Of a stretch of DNA of 64,000 nt, positions 1 to 10,512 are shown one piece after another (position 1 is the stretch's first letter; each line of letters opens with the position of its first letter). The DNA is taken from NCBI RefSeq assembly GCF_030732845.1, contig NZ_JASHKA010000002.1, positions 417,107 through 481,106 on the forward strand. The letters are read 5' to 3'. The DNA comes from Roseibium sp. MMSF_3544 (lineage in GTDB: Bacteria; Pseudomonadota; Alphaproteobacteria; Rhizobiales; Stappiaceae). Both the position numbers and the translations under genes were made by a program. The notes beneath the pieces are model-generated. The model did no database searches and was not told where the DNA came from. It was given only the letters and a program-made list of their open reading frames with translations.

Positions 1-521
1 ACCATTTTCTCCGGAACACCGACTTTGAAGGCAAGCGATTTGGCGCGCGGGTGGCGGCCTGTCAGCATCAGCGGCGGCGCAAGATGCTGCATGCTGTGAA
101 TGTCAAAAAGGTAATCGATGTCTGCAAGCGCCGGACGCACCTCTCTGGCACGGCGCAGCTCGACACTGTCGCGGTCGCCCTCAAGAGCTTCTATGTCCCA
201 GACCCGATTGAAGTCTTCATCGATCCACCGTGTTGCGTTCGGATCCGACGGATCGAAGGCCTCATAGGCGTCTATGTTCATGAAGGCAAATGTCAGGGAG
301 CCCTCGGCCGGCCGGGTCTCCCGTTTCAGCAGCCAGTCGAGCGCGATCGCCCCACAGGGCTCATTGCCGTGAACGATTGCGCTGAGCATGACGTTTGGAC
401 CTGGCTTGCCGCTGTCGAACCGCCAGATATAGGGAATTCCGGTGTTGCCGTTCCTGTAAGGCGACAGGTCGGGGGCTTTCAGTTCTACCGGGTATTCGTT
501 CGGAATATTGATTTCGCTCAC
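1..521 (-). CDS. Succinylglutamate desuccinylase/aspartoacylase-like deacylase (M14 family), C-terminus cut off by window edge
   Basis: Zinc-dependent amide hydrolase of the AstE/AspA branch of carboxypeptidase family M14, expected to remove an acyl group from an N-acyl amino acid or a related amide in the cytoplasm. The first 173 codons are present and the gene runs out of the window. Two zinc-ligand motifs are readable: HGNEPCG (near residue 55) gives the HxxE pair, and DIHSM (near residue 148) gives the third ligand. I chose GTG at 521 because AGGAG lies 9 nt upstream. It is divergent from the M81 peptidase with about 50 bp between starts, so the two probably share a promoter region and a pathway. 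The substrate cannot be read from sequence. Confidence 0.8.
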   Translation of the reverse strand, partial: MSEINIPNEYPVELKAPDLSPYRNGNTGIPYIWRFDSGKPGPNVMLSAIVHGNEPCGAIALDWLLKRETRPAEGSLTFAFMNIDAYEAFDPSDPNATRWIDEDFNRVWDIEALEGDRDSVELRRAREVRPALADIDYLFDIHSMQHLAPPLMLTGRHPRAKSLAFKVGVPEKM

Positions 522-571
522 GAGGTCGTGCTCCTAATTCAAAGAAACGGCCGGAGATGGGAGGACGTGTG

Positions 572-2110
572 GTGAGTGGACCCAAAGTTGCGTTGCTGGG
601 CATGATATTGGAATCGAACCGGTTCGCGCGACCGGCAGGCGAAGATGATTTCCGCTCGCTCACCTGGCTTGAGGGGGACGACTTGCTTGAAGAGGCCCGA
701 TCGCCGACGCCGGCCTTGGCCACCGAGTTCGCGGCCTTTGTCCGGGCCATGGATGCCACGGGCCCATGGCGGCCTGCGCCCTGCACACTGGCGGCGAGCC
801 ATCCGGCTGGGCCCGTGGAACGCGGCGTGTTCGAAGCGATAACCGCCAGCATTCAGCGCCGCCTCGAAGCGGACGGGCCCTTCGATGCGGTCTATGTCTG
901 CAACCATGGCGCTATGGTTGCCGAGCACAGTCATGATCCGGACGGTGACCTGATGGCCGCTGTCCGGATGGCGGTCGGTCCGGAGCCTGTCATCGTCAGC
1001 ACGCTTGACCTTCACGCGAACATTTCGCCGAGGATGGTCGAGGCCTGCGATCTGATTGTCGGATACCGGACCAACCCGCATGTCGACATGATCGAACGCG
1101 GCGAGGAAGCCGCGTTTTCGTTGAGGCGCTGCCTTGCTGATGGAAAGCGGCCGAAGACCGCGCTCAAGAGGCCGCCGATCGTTGCCGCCTCCGTCACGCT
1201 TTTGACGGCGGAAGCGCCCTATGGCGAGCTCATCGACTACGGGCAGCGGCGGCAGGCGGAGCTTGGCGGGGCGATTGTGAATGTCTCTGTGTTCGGCAAT
1301 TTTGTCTTCTCCGATACGCCCGACAACGGACTGAGCATTGTTGTGACCGCGCGGGACGATCAGCATGCCGCGGACAACCTGGCGTCCGAAATTGCAGATC
1401 GGGCATGGTCGATGCGCAAGAAGTTCGTGCGAAACCTGACGTCTGTCGAAGAGGCGGTGAGCCTTGCAAACACCACGGAGCGAGCGCCGGTCATCTTCTC
1501 CGACGCTGGCGACAACCCGGGAGGCGGCGGCTCCGGGCGCACGACGGAATTGCTGGCAGCTCTCTATTCTGCGCGCGCCGAAAACGTCCTCTACGGATCG
1601 TTTTACGATCCCGACCTGGCGGCTGAAGCCCATGCGCAAGGTGTCGGCGCGCGTTTTACGGCCGTCTTCAATCGCAATGCCGGCAATGAGGTCTGGGAGA
1701 AATGGGACCGACCTTTTGAGGTTCCGGCAAAGGTGCTTGCGCTTCACGACGGCAATGTCATTGGAGAGCGCGGTATGACCAAGGGGCGTCAGCTTCACCT
1801 CGGGCCATGTGCCGCCCTCGATCTTGGTGGGATATGCGTCGTCGTCATATCCGACCGGACTCAGACGGCCGACCCGGTCTTCTTTCATATGCTCGGGCTG
1901 GACGTCGGCAAGGCGAGCTGCGTTGTCGTCAAGTCGCGCGGTCATTTCCGCGCCGGGTTCTCGCATTGGTTCACACCGGACAGGGTCTTTGAAATCGACA
2001 CGGCCGGGCTGACGAGCCCGGTGCTCGAGCGCTGGCCTTTCAGATTCATACCGCGCCCTAGCTATCCGCTGGACAAGGACACAGTCTGGAGCGAAGCCGG
2101 TCATCGCTAG
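572..2110 (+). CDS. M81 family metallopeptidase (MlrC/microcystinase C-like)
   Basis: About 512 residues, typical for the M81/MlrC family (DUF1485 plus MlrC C-terminal region). The founding member cleaves the linear tetrapeptide from microcystin degradation; most relatives are found next to peptide importers and have unknown substrates. Family motifs seen are the N-terminal LLGMILESNRF, the putative metal-binding LDLHAN and NPHVD about 17 residues later, and the glycine-rich DAGDNPGGGGSG. GTG at 572 is preferred because GGGAGG ends 7 nt upstream; an in-frame ATG at 557 overlaps that ribosome-binding site. The stop overlaps the convergent LysR gene by 4 bp. Likely function: hydrolysis of an unusual peptide or amide brought in by the importer downstream. 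Confidence 0.85.
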   Translation: MSGPKVALLGMILESNRFARPAGEDDFRSLTWLEGDDLLEEARSPTPALATEFAAFVRAMDATGPWRPAPCTLAASHPAGPVERGVFEAITASIQRRLEADGPFDAVYVCNHGAMVAEHSHDPDGDLMAAVRMAVGPEPVIVSTLDLHANISPRMVEACDLIVGYRTNPHVDMIERGEEAAFSLRRCLADGKRPKTALKRPPIVAASVTLLTAEAPYGELIDYGQRRQAELGGAIVNVSVFGNFVFSDTPDNGLSIVVTARDDQHAADNLASEIADRAWSMRKKFVRNLTSVEEAVSLANTTERAPVIFSDAGDNPGGGGSGRTTELLAALYSARAENVLYGSFYDPDLAAEAHAQGVGARFTAVFNRNAGNEVWEKWDRPFEVPAKVLALHDGNVIGERGMTKGRQLHLGPCAALDLGGICVVVISDRTQTADPVFFHMLGLDVGKASCVVVKSRGHFRAGFSHWFTPDRVFEIDTAGLTSPVLERWPFRFIPRPSYPLDKDTVWSEAGHR

Positions 2111-3018
2111 ACAGTCTCCGAGTACTTGTCGGGCGGCGTGGTGTTCTTGACATATTCCATGAATTGCCGTGCGAATTCAGAAGGTTGGCGGCCCGAGGGC
2201 AGGACGAAACTGGTGTTGTAGGTAATGGGCGCGTCAAAGGGCCTGACCGAAATCTCGGCCATGCCGTTTGAAAGAACAGGGAAGGGGTTGAGCAACGTCA
2301 CGCCAAGGCCCTCGCGAACCAGTTCAAGCGCAGCCATGTTGGTCGCAGTCTCAGCAACTGTGCGCGGGCGCACACCTGCCCGGGCAAACACCTGTTCGGT
2401 AATCGCCCGCGTTCCAAGACGCCGCAGAAATTCGATCAGTTCCACGTCTTCCAGGTCCGCCGGGGTGACAATTTCCTTCTTTTCAAGCGGGTGCCCGCTC
2501 GGCATGGCGCACACGACATGCGACCGCCTCCAGGGCTCAAGGGTAACGCCTGAGCGCTGGATCATGGCGCTGGTCAGGCCGAGGTCGTAGCGGAGGTCGA
2601 GGATGCCCGAGACCAGCACGTCCGTTGCCTGGATGTCCAGTTGCAGGCTTTTGCCCGGGTTCTGTTTCAAAAAGGCAGCCACCCGCGAAATCACGAAGTT
2701 ATGCGCCAGTGTCGGAGGCACGATCAGCCGCAACGGTTCCTCATCCACCGCTGCCCATTCCGCGCCCTCGATCAGTGCGAGCGTTTCAAAAAGCGGATCG
2801 AGCTGTTCATTCAGCCTCAAGGCGGCAGCCGTCGGTTCAATCTTGCCGGAGCTGCGCAAAAACAGGTTTCGCCCGACCCGCTGCTCCAGTTGTCCGAGCG
2901 CCCGGCTGATCGAAGACTGGGAGACGCCCAGCCGGCGCGCCGCCCCGATTGTCGTCCCTGTTGTGACGAGGGCACGCAGCGCTTCCATTTCCCTCAGTCT
3001 GTGACGGTGCTCAGCCAT
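2107..3018 (-). CDS. LysR family transcriptional regulator
   Basis: 303 residues, the standard LysR length. The N-terminal winged helix-turn-helix covers roughly residues 6-65 (GVSQSSISRALGQLEQRVG is the recognition region), followed by a LysR substrate-binding domain to the C-terminus. It is divergent from the ABC importer operon starting at 3189 and convergent with the M81 gene. This is the usual arrangement for a local LysR activator of the importer operon that responds to an imported peptide or amide. Ligand unknown. Confidence 0.9.
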   Translation of the reverse strand: MAEHRHRLREMEALRALVTTGTTIGAARRLGVSQSSISRALGQLEQRVGRNLFLRSSGKIEPTAAALRLNEQLDPLFETLALIEGAEWAAVDEEPLRLIVPPTLAHNFVISRVAAFLKQNPGKSLQLDIQATDVLVSGILDLRYDLGLTSAMIQRSGVTLEPWRRSHVVCAMPSGHPLEKKEIVTPADLEDVELIEFLRRLGTRAITEQVFARAGVRPRTVAETATNMAALELVREGLGVTLLNPFPVLSNGMAEISVRPFDAPITYNTSFVLPSGRQPSEFARQFMEYVKNTTPPDKYSETV

Positions 3019-3070
3019 GGATTGAATTTCCGATGCTTTGTGGCCGGGATTTCATGTTGAATTGACCTAT

Positions 3071-3091
3071 GCAAAACTGGATTAACTTTGC
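3071..3091. promoter_or_regulatory. Putative LysR operator (GCAAA-N11-TTTGC)
   Basis: Inverted repeat GCAAA/TTTGC with an 11-nt spacer lies between the divergent LysR gene (start 3018) and the substrate-binding protein gene (start 3189). Its size and position fit the T-N11-A type site of LysR regulators. The arms are only 5 bp, so chance occurrence is possible. Confidence 0.35.
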
Positions 3092-3188
3092 TGTTGGCAA
3101 TGAATTTTTTTGCAAGCTAACATCCTTTTCATTGTGCGGCAAAAGTCCGGAAAAAGGACATCGCACCTTCCGAGGGAGTTTCATTGTG

Positions 3189-4772
3189 ATGAGAAAACTT
3201 ACAGCCGCAGTCGTGGCTACTGTGAGCACACTCGCGTTGTTCAGCGGCGCGGCTTATGCAGAAAAGCTGACCATTGGCCTGGCGTCAGAGCCAACGTCAA
3301 TGGATCCACATTTCCACAATCTCGGGCCGAACAATGCAATGTCGGTCCATTTGTTCGACCGGCTGATTGCGCAGGACGAGAAGCAACGCCTGTCCCCCGG
3401 GCTGGCCGTTTCCTGGGAGCCGATTGACGATCTGACCTGGGAATTCAAACTCCGGGAAGGCGTTAAGTTCCACGACGGCAGCGATTTCACCGCGGACGAC
3501 GTTATCTGCACGATGGAGCGGGCACCGGATGTCCCGAACTCCCCATCTGGTTACGGAACCTACCTGAAGGGCAAGACCTTCAAGAAAATTGACGACTACA
3601 CGGTGCACGCCATTACTGAGTCGCCTTATCCGCTGATGGCGAACGACATTTCCACGATCCCTGTCATCTCCGACAGCGCAGGGTGCGGCGCGGAGACCGA
3701 GGATTTCAATGCGGGTACGGCGGCGGTCGGCACAGGTCCGTTCAAGTTCTCCAACTACAAACCCGGTGAAAGCATCACGCTTGTGCGCAACGACGACTAC
3801 TGGGGCGATGCTCCGGCGTGGAGCGAAGTGGAATTTCGTCCGATCAAATCCGGTCCGAGCCGGGTGGCAGCGTTGTTGGCTGGTGACGTGGACATGATTG
3901 CGGGTGTTCCCACCACGGATATCACCACGCTTGAATCCAAGGACGACATCCAGCTCAGCCAAGGCGTGTCGAACCGGGTCATCTACCTGCATATGGACCA
4001 GTTCCGGGAGGACTCGCCGTTTGTCCAGGGCAATGACGGCAGCGACATCAAGAACCCGTTGATGGATCAACGCGTTCGCCAGGCGATCTCCAAGGCGATC
4101 AATCGGGATGCCATTGTTGAAAGGGTGATGGAAGGCGTTGCCATTCCGGCCGGCCAGTTGTTGCCGGAGGGTTTCTTCGGTGTCTCGGATAAACTGGAGC
4201 CGGTTGCCTATGACCCGGAGGGCGCGAAGGCATTGCTGGCTGAAGCCGGCTATCCGGATGGCTTCCAGCTGACGATCCACGGCCCGAACGACCGCTACAT
4301 CAACGATGCGAAGATTGCAGAAGCAATCGGTCAGATGCTGACAAGGGTCGGTATCAAGACGGCGGTTGAAACCATGCCGCGCTCCGTCTATTTCGGCCGC
4401 GCCTCGCGCGGAAGCCCGGACGGTCTGCCGGAATTCAGCTTTATCCTGGTCGGCTGGGGAGCCGGTTCCGGTGAAGCTTCGTCGCCGCTGAAATCGCTGA
4501 TTCACACCTTTGACAAGGACAAGGGGTTTGGATCTTCAAACCGCGGTCGTCATTCCAGCGCCGAAATCGATGCCTTGATCGAGGAAGCATTGCGTACCGT
4601 GGATGACGAGAAGCGTCAGGATTTGCTGGCCGCGGCAACGGAGAAAGCGATCGAGAACGTCGCGATCATCCCAACCCATTTCCAGGTCAACACCTGGGCG
4701 GCCAAGAAGGGATTGAAATACATCCCCCGGACCGACGAATACACACTCGCAATGGGTGTCGTGAAGGAATAG
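3189..4772 (+). CDS. ABC transporter substrate-binding protein, peptide/opine/nickel type (SBP family 5)
   Basis: 527 residues, normal for DppA/OppA-like periplasmic binding proteins. A Sec signal peptide (KLT, hydrophobic core, AYA cleavage site near residue 24) is followed by the family-5 opening LTIGLASEPTSMDPHFHN and the typical LREGVKFHDGSDFTADDV. ATG at 3189 is chosen because it immediately begins the signal peptide and GAGGGAG lies about 10 nt upstream; GTG at 3186 is equally possible, and starts further upstream add a non-signal extension. It is the first gene of the five-gene importer operon and delivers ligand to the DppB/C-like permeases. The flanking hydrolases suggest a modified peptide or N-acyl/amide compound as ligand. 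Confidence 0.92.
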   Translation: MRKLTAAVVATVSTLALFSGAAYAEKLTIGLASEPTSMDPHFHNLGPNNAMSVHLFDRLIAQDEKQRLSPGLAVSWEPIDDLTWEFKLREGVKFHDGSDFTADDVICTMERAPDVPNSPSGYGTYLKGKTFKKIDDYTVHAITESPYPLMANDISTIPVISDSAGCGAETEDFNAGTAAVGTGPFKFSNYKPGESITLVRNDDYWGDAPAWSEVEFRPIKSGPSRVAALLAGDVDMIAGVPTTDITTLESKDDIQLSQGVSNRVIYLHMDQFREDSPFVQGNDGSDIKNPLMDQRVRQAISKAINRDAIVERVMEGVAIPAGQLLPEGFFGVSDKLEPVAYDPEGAKALLAEAGYPDGFQLTIHGPNDRYINDAKIAEAIGQMLTRVGIKTAVETMPRSVYFGRASRGSPDGLPEFSFILVGWGAGSGEASSPLKSLIHTFDKDKGFGSSNRGRHSSAEIDALIEEALRTVDDEKRQDLLAAATEKAIENVAIIPTHFQVNTWAAKKGLKYIPRTDEYTLAMGVVKE

Positions 4773-4782
4773 TCGTCCTTTT

Positions 4783-4808
4783 CCGGGCCGCTGACGCCAG
4801 CGGCCCGG
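4783..4808 (+). promoter_or_regulatory. Intercistronic RNA stem-loop after substrate-binding protein gene
   Basis: A perfect 11-bp GC-rich stem (CCGGGCCGCTG/CAGCGGCCCGG) with a 4-nt loop sits in the 61-nt gap between the binding-protein gene and the first permease gene. There is no uridine tract. It is therefore more likely a 3' stabilising or attenuating hairpin that raises binding-protein mRNA relative to the membrane genes than a full terminator. Confidence 0.7.
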
Positions 4809-4833
4809 CCCCTCTTCAAGTCGAGAAACCCCA

Positions 4834-5811
4834 ATGACTGTTTTCGTCATCCGTCGACTGATGCAGGCGTTCCTTGTCGTCTTTCTCATGTCGGTCATCG
4901 TCTTCTTCGGCGTGAATATCGTCGGCGACCCGGTCTATATGCTGGTTAGTCCGGATGCAGACCAGGCGGACATTGAGGCTGCGATCCGCCGTCTCGGTCT
5001 CGACCGGCCGATCTGGGAGCAATATTTCCTGTTCCTGAAAGGCGCCGCGCAGGGCAATCTCGGGGACTCCTTCGTCTTCGGCGAACCGGCCCTGAAACTG
5101 ATCCTCCATCATATGCCGGCAACGCTTGAACTGGCCTTCAGCGCATTGTTCCTCGCCATTGTCATTGGCATTCCGCTCGGCCTCTTTTCAGGTCTCTACC
5201 CGGATAATCCGGTGTCGAAAGGCATCATGGCGGGATCCATTCTCGGTTTTTCTCTGCCGACCTTCTGGGTCGGACTGATGCTCATCCTGCTCTTTGCAGT
5301 CGAACTTGGCTGGCTGCCCTCCACGGGGAGGGGTGACACGGCTTCGGTCTTCGGGATTCAAACCAGTCTCGCCACCTGGGACGGGATCCGGCATATCTTC
5401 CTGCCCGCGCTGAACCTCTCGCTTTTGAAGATTTCGCTCGCGATCCGTCTGACACGCGCCGGTGTTCGCGAAGCCATGAGCCAGGACTACGTGAAATACG
5501 CCCGAGCCAAGGGTATTTCGACGGGCCGCATTATCTTCGTGCATGTGATGAAAAACATCATGATCCCCGTCGTGACCGTCATGGGGCTCGAGTTCGGCAG
5601 CCTGATCGGGTTTTCGGTCGTGACGGAAACGATCTTTGCCTGGCCGGGCATGGGCAAGCTTCTGATTGATGCGATCCTGCAACTCGATCGCCCTGTGGTC
5701 GTGGCCTACCTGATGATCATGGTTCTGTTCTTTGTCCTGATCAATCTGGTCGTGGACATTCTTTATTCCATCCTGGACCCGAGGGTCCGCCTTCAGGACC
5801 AGGGCGCATGA
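4834..5811 (+). CDS. Peptide-type ABC transporter permease, DppB-like
   Basis: 325-residue inner-membrane permease of the binding-protein-dependent type. It starts with the DppB signature (membrane helix, then GDPVYMLVSPDADQ) and contains the EAA loop (REAMSQDYVKYARAKGIS, about residues 213-230) that contacts the ATPases. About six membrane helices are visible. The stop overlaps the start of the DppC-like gene (ATGA at 5808-5811), indicating translational coupling. Confidence 0.92.
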   Translation: MTVFVIRRLMQAFLVVFLMSVIVFFGVNIVGDPVYMLVSPDADQADIEAAIRRLGLDRPIWEQYFLFLKGAAQGNLGDSFVFGEPALKLILHHMPATLELAFSALFLAIVIGIPLGLFSGLYPDNPVSKGIMAGSILGFSLPTFWVGLMLILLFAVELGWLPSTGRGDTASVFGIQTSLATWDGIRHIFLPALNLSLLKISLAIRLTRAGVREAMSQDYVKYARAKGISTGRIIFVHVMKNIMIPVVTVMGLEFGSLIGFSVVTETIFAWPGMGKLLIDAILQLDRPVVVAYLMIMVLFFVLINLVVDILYSILDPRVRLQDQGA

Positions 5812-6725
5812 CCGACGCAACGCTGCAACCTTCAAGTCCTGCCACTGCAAAGGTGGAGACCCCTTTCCAGCGGTTTCGGACCGAATTCTTCGAAAGCCGC
5901 ATCGCGTCCGGAGCGTTCGTCGTTTTGGTGATCATCATTCTGCTTGCGATCCTGGCTCCCTGGATCACGCCGCAGAACCCTTACGACCTGGCGCAGGTCG
6001 ACGTGCTCGATGGCCGTTTGCCGCCGGGGTCGGAAGCCTTTGCAGGCTACACAATGTGGCTGGGGTCCGACGGGGCGGGCCGGGACCTTTATTCGGCAAT
6101 CCTCTATGGGCTCAGAATTTCAATCTCCGTCGGTCTGGCCTCGGGCGTGATTGCCCTCTTGATCGGCATGGCGGTCGGCCTGATCGCCGCCTATGTCGGC
6201 GGACGCACGGAAGCTGTCATCATGCGTGTCGTCGATCTGCAGCTTTCGTTTCCGGCGTCGCTGGTTGCGCTGATGCTGGTGGCCGCATTGGGCAAGGGGG
6301 TCGACAAGATCATCCTCGCACTTGTGGTTGCCCAGTGGGCCTATTATGCCCGCACGGTTCGAGCCACCGCGCTGGTTGAACGCGGCAAGGAATATGTCGA
6401 AGCGGCCCAGTGCCTCGGCCTCTCCAAAATGAGGGTTGTCTTCAGGCACATCCTGCCCAACTGCCTTGCACCGCTCATCGTGGTCGGAACGGTGCAGACG
6501 GCCAGTGCGGTCTCACTTGAAGCGACCCTTTCCTTCCTTGGGGTCGGACTGCCGCAGACCGAGCCGTCGCTCGGCGTTCTGATCGCCAATGGTTTTGAGT
6601 ACATGCTTTCGGGCAGGTACTGGATTTCGGTGTTTCCCGGCATTGCGCTGCTTCTGACGGTCGCGTCGATCAATCTTGTCGGCGATCACCTGCGTGACGT
6701 TCTCAATCCGAGGCTGAAGAAATGA
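5808..6725 (+). CDS. Peptide-type ABC transporter permease, DppC-like
   Basis: 305-residue second permease of the importer. An OppC-type N-terminal helix (about residues 35-55) precedes LGSDGAGRDLYSAILYG, the conserved GTDxxGRD-like region, and an EAA loop (ERGKEYVEAAQCLGLSKMRV). It forms the translocation pore with the DppB-like protein encoded just upstream. It overlaps both neighbours by 4 nt. Confidence 0.92.
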   Translation: MTDATLQPSSPATAKVETPFQRFRTEFFESRIASGAFVVLVIIILLAILAPWITPQNPYDLAQVDVLDGRLPPGSEAFAGYTMWLGSDGAGRDLYSAILYGLRISISVGLASGVIALLIGMAVGLIAAYVGGRTEAVIMRVVDLQLSFPASLVALMLVAALGKGVDKIILALVVAQWAYYARTVRATALVERGKEYVEAAQCLGLSKMRVVFRHILPNCLAPLIVVGTVQTASAVSLEATLSFLGVGLPQTEPSLGVLIANGFEYMLSGRYWISVFPGIALLLTVASINLVGDHLRDVLNPRLKK

Positions 6726-7692
6726 CCGCTGTTCTGGAGGTGAGCGGGCTGAAGACGCATTTCTTCACCCATGCCGGTGTCGTCAAGGCCGTTGACGGCG
6801 TCGACTTTACGGTCAGCAAGGGCGAGGTCATGGGCCTCGTCGGGGAATCTGGGTCCGGAAAATCCATCACGGGATTTTCCATTCTTGGCCTCATCGATCA
6901 GCCGGGCCGGATCGTCGAGGGCGCAATCCGCTTTAATGGTGAAGACATCGCGAATGCACCTGAAGCGAAGCTCAAGGCCATTCGCGGCAACAAAATCTCG
7001 ATGATCTTTCAAGACCCGATGATGACCCTCAACCCGGTCTTGCGCATCGATACACAGATGATGGAAGCAATTCTTGCGCATGAGGCAGTGCCCAAGAAGG
7101 AAGCCTGGGAACGCAGCCGGGATGCGCTCGGACTGGTTGGAATTCCGTCTCCGGAAGAACGATTGCGCGCCTATCCGCACCAGCTCTCCGGGGGCATGCG
7201 TCAGCGTGTCTCCATCGCGATTGCTTTCTTGAACAAGCCCGATCTGATCATTGCGGATGAACCTACGACGGCGCTCGACGTTACCATTCAGGCCCAGATC
7301 ATCTACGAGGCCCAGAAACTGACGCGGCAAACGGGAACGGCGATGATCTGGATCACCCACGATCTTGCCGTCGTCGCCGGTCTCGCAGATCGGATCTCGG
7401 TGATGTATGCGGGCCGGATTGTCGAACAAGGACAGACAGACGACGTGATTGACCGGCCCCTTCATCCCTACACGGTCGGTCTGCTGGGATCTGTTCCGAC
7501 TGCGAACAATCGCGGCGAACGCCTTTTCCAGATCGAGGGCATGACCCCGAACATGCTGGCATTGCCCGAAGGGTGTGCGTTCGCGCCGCGCTGCGGTTCT
7601 GCGAGCGCTGCCTGCAAGGTGCCGCCACCGGTCGAGCATATCGCGGATCGAGAGCTCCGCTGTTATCACCCCCAGGCACAGGTTGCGGCACA

Positions 7693-7696
<4 letters not shown>
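6722..7696 (+). CDS. Peptide-type ABC transporter ATP-binding protein, DppD-like
   Basis: 324-residue ATPase. Walker A GESGSGKS at about 41-48, ABC signature LSGGMRQR, and Walker B with catalytic Glu (IIADEPTTALD) are all intact. The C-terminal oligopeptide-transporter extension with spaced cysteines (PEGCAFAPRCGSASAAC) is present. It powers import together with the DppF-like partner encoded next. Starts and stops overlap neighbouring genes by 4 nt, so the operon is translationally coupled. Confidence 0.93.
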
Positions 7697-8691
<995 letters not shown>

Positions 8692-8855
8692 GAGAAACCG
8701 CCGGGGCCGACGTGCCATGGGCCTGATCCGGTTTCACGCGATCGACACGCTTGCATCGCGTCTGTCTCAAGTCGTTCCCCGAATAAACACTTTGGACCCG
8801 CCGCGAAAAAACAGGCGACGGTGCGGCTGGCAACTGCCGAATTTTGGAGGAAAAA

Positions 8856-10280
8856 ATGAAAAACACGGATCGTGTCTGGGATTTGGTAGATAGCCGCCGG
8901 GATGACTATATCGGTCTATCCGATCGTGTCTTTGATCAACCGGAAATCGCCTACACCGAGTTCAGGTCCGTTTCTGAACACAAGAAAATGCTGGAGCAGG
9001 AAGGCTTCCGGATTTCAGAAGGTGTTGCCGGCATACCCACCGCGATCGTCGGTGAAGCGGGCGACGAGGGGCCGGTGATTGCCATTCTCGGCGAATTCGA
9101 TGCTCTTCCAGAACTCGGGCAGGTTGCCGGTGTCGCCGAACACCAGCCGGTCGAAGCGGGCGGTCCTGGCCATGGCTGCGGTCACAATCTGCTTGGGTCG
9201 GCTGCGCTTATGGCTGCGTCTGCCGTCAAGGACTATCTCGCGGAACGGGGTATCAAGGGACGCGTGCGCTACTATGGCTGTCCGGCGGAGGAGGGCGGCG
9301 CGGCCAAAACTTTCATGGTGCGCGAAGGCGTGTTTGACGACGTGGACGCTGCGATCTCCTGGCATCCGGCGACATTCACTGCGGTCAACGAGGCCCGGTC
9401 GCTGGCCAACACGCGCATTGATTTCACCTTCCATGGCCGGGCGGCCCACGCCGCCGGAGCGCCGGAACTCGGCCGCAGCGCGCTGGATGCAATCGAGCTG
9501 ATGAATGTCGGTGTCAATTACATGCGCGAACACATGCCGGACGAAGCAAGGGTGCACTATGCCTATCTGGATGCAGGTGGTATTGCCCCCAACGTCGTGC
9601 AGTCGAAGGCGACCGTTCGCCAACTTATCAGGGCGCGCGATCTTTCGGAACTGCGTGGGCTGATCGAACGGGTGCGCAAGATCGGCGAAGGCGCTGCCCT
9701 GATGACGGAGACAGAAGTCGAAACCAGCGTGGTCAGCGGCGTCTCCAACCTGATCGGCAACCGGCCACTGGAAGAGACCATGCAGCGGAACATGGACCGG
9801 CTGGGCGCGCCGGACTTTGACGATCAGGATCGTGAATTTGCAGACAAGATCCGTGCAACACTTAGCAAGGACAACATAACCGTGTCGTTCCGGCGGATCG
9901 GTGCCGAGGTGGATCCGGACCTTGCGCTTTGTGACTTTGTGGCGCCTCTCGACCGGCATAGTGAAGGCGGCGAAGGGTCAACCGACGTCGGTGACGTAAG
10001 CTGGGCGGTTCCCACGGTCCAGGCACGCGTGGCGACCTGCGCTGTCGGAACGCCCTTTCACACCTGGCAGTTGACGGCCCAGGGCAAAGCCCCGGCGGCC
10101 CACAAAGGCATGACCCACGCCGCCAAGATCATGGCCGGAACCGCGGTGGATTTGTTTGAAGACAGTTCCGTGCTGGAGGATGCCATCAAGGCGCACCGCT
10201 CAAAACTCGAGCGCGACCCTTATGCCTGTCCGATCCCGGACGACGTGTCTCCGCCGCTCAAGGCGATGAGCAACCAGTGA
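8856..10280 (+). CDS. M20D family amidohydrolase (AbgB-like)
   Basis: About 474 residues, matching the AbgB type of M20D enzymes (p-aminobenzoyl-glutamate hydrolase subunit B and relatives). These are cytoplasmic metal-dependent enzymes that cleave the amide bond of N-acyl or N-aroyl amino acids and some dipeptides. Seen: the metal-site motif GHGCGHNLLGSAALMAA, the acidic PAEEGGAAK, and the dimerisation-domain entry FHGRAAHAAGAPELGRSA. ATG at 8856 is used because GGAGG ends 5 nt before it; a TTG at 8844 overlaps that site. Its place after the importer suggests it acts on the imported compound. Confidence 0.85.
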   Translation: MKNTDRVWDLVDSRRDDYIGLSDRVFDQPEIAYTEFRSVSEHKKMLEQEGFRISEGVAGIPTAIVGEAGDEGPVIAILGEFDALPELGQVAGVAEHQPVEAGGPGHGCGHNLLGSAALMAASAVKDYLAERGIKGRVRYYGCPAEEGGAAKTFMVREGVFDDVDAAISWHPATFTAVNEARSLANTRIDFTFHGRAAHAAGAPELGRSALDAIELMNVGVNYMREHMPDEARVHYAYLDAGGIAPNVVQSKATVRQLIRARDLSELRGLIERVRKIGEGAALMTETEVETSVVSGVSNLIGNRPLEETMQRNMDRLGAPDFDDQDREFADKIRATLSKDNITVSFRRIGAEVDPDLALCDFVAPLDRHSEGGEGSTDVGDVSWAVPTVQARVATCAVGTPFHTWQLTAQGKAPAAHKGMTHAAKIMAGTAVDLFEDSSVLEDAIKAHRSKLERDPYACPIPDDVSPPLKAMSNQ

Positions 10281-10336
10281 CGTGCCAGGAAGAATTCCAC
10301 ATTTGAGGTCAGTCTGTTGCCGATTGACGGAAAAAG

Positions 10337-10480
10337 TTGATCAAGGAATCTGGGCCATCTGAAAAACAGATCATTGGCGTCTTGAACAAGCAATTGACTT
10401 GCGCCCCCGCGGACTTGGGGCCGAGCCAGCGTCTTTTCTCACCCGGGGTATGTCGCCGAGAGATCGCAAAAATCCAAAAT
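10337..10480 (+). pseudogene. Possible remnant of an IS3-family OrfA (transposase helix-turn-helix)
   Basis: The translated piece KESGPSEKQIIGVLNKQ, followed by a weaker APADL, resembles the N-terminal helix of IS3-group OrfA proteins (typically S-x-F-S/T-E-E-Q-I-x-x-x-L-K-E). After about 28 residues the similarity stops, no OrfB is present and no terminal inverted repeats were found. It lies in the gap between the two importer clusters. The match is by eye over a short stretch, so it could be coincidence. Confidence 0.35.
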
Positions 10481-10512
10481 GAGCTTCGTTGTCAAACGCC
10501 CCTGTGTCCGGA

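Noticed and set aside
539..2104. 521-codon minus-strand open frame opposite the M81 gene
   Set aside because: The product is Arg/His-rich with no domain, while the plus strand encodes a clear MlrC-like protein; a GC-rich antisense shadow.
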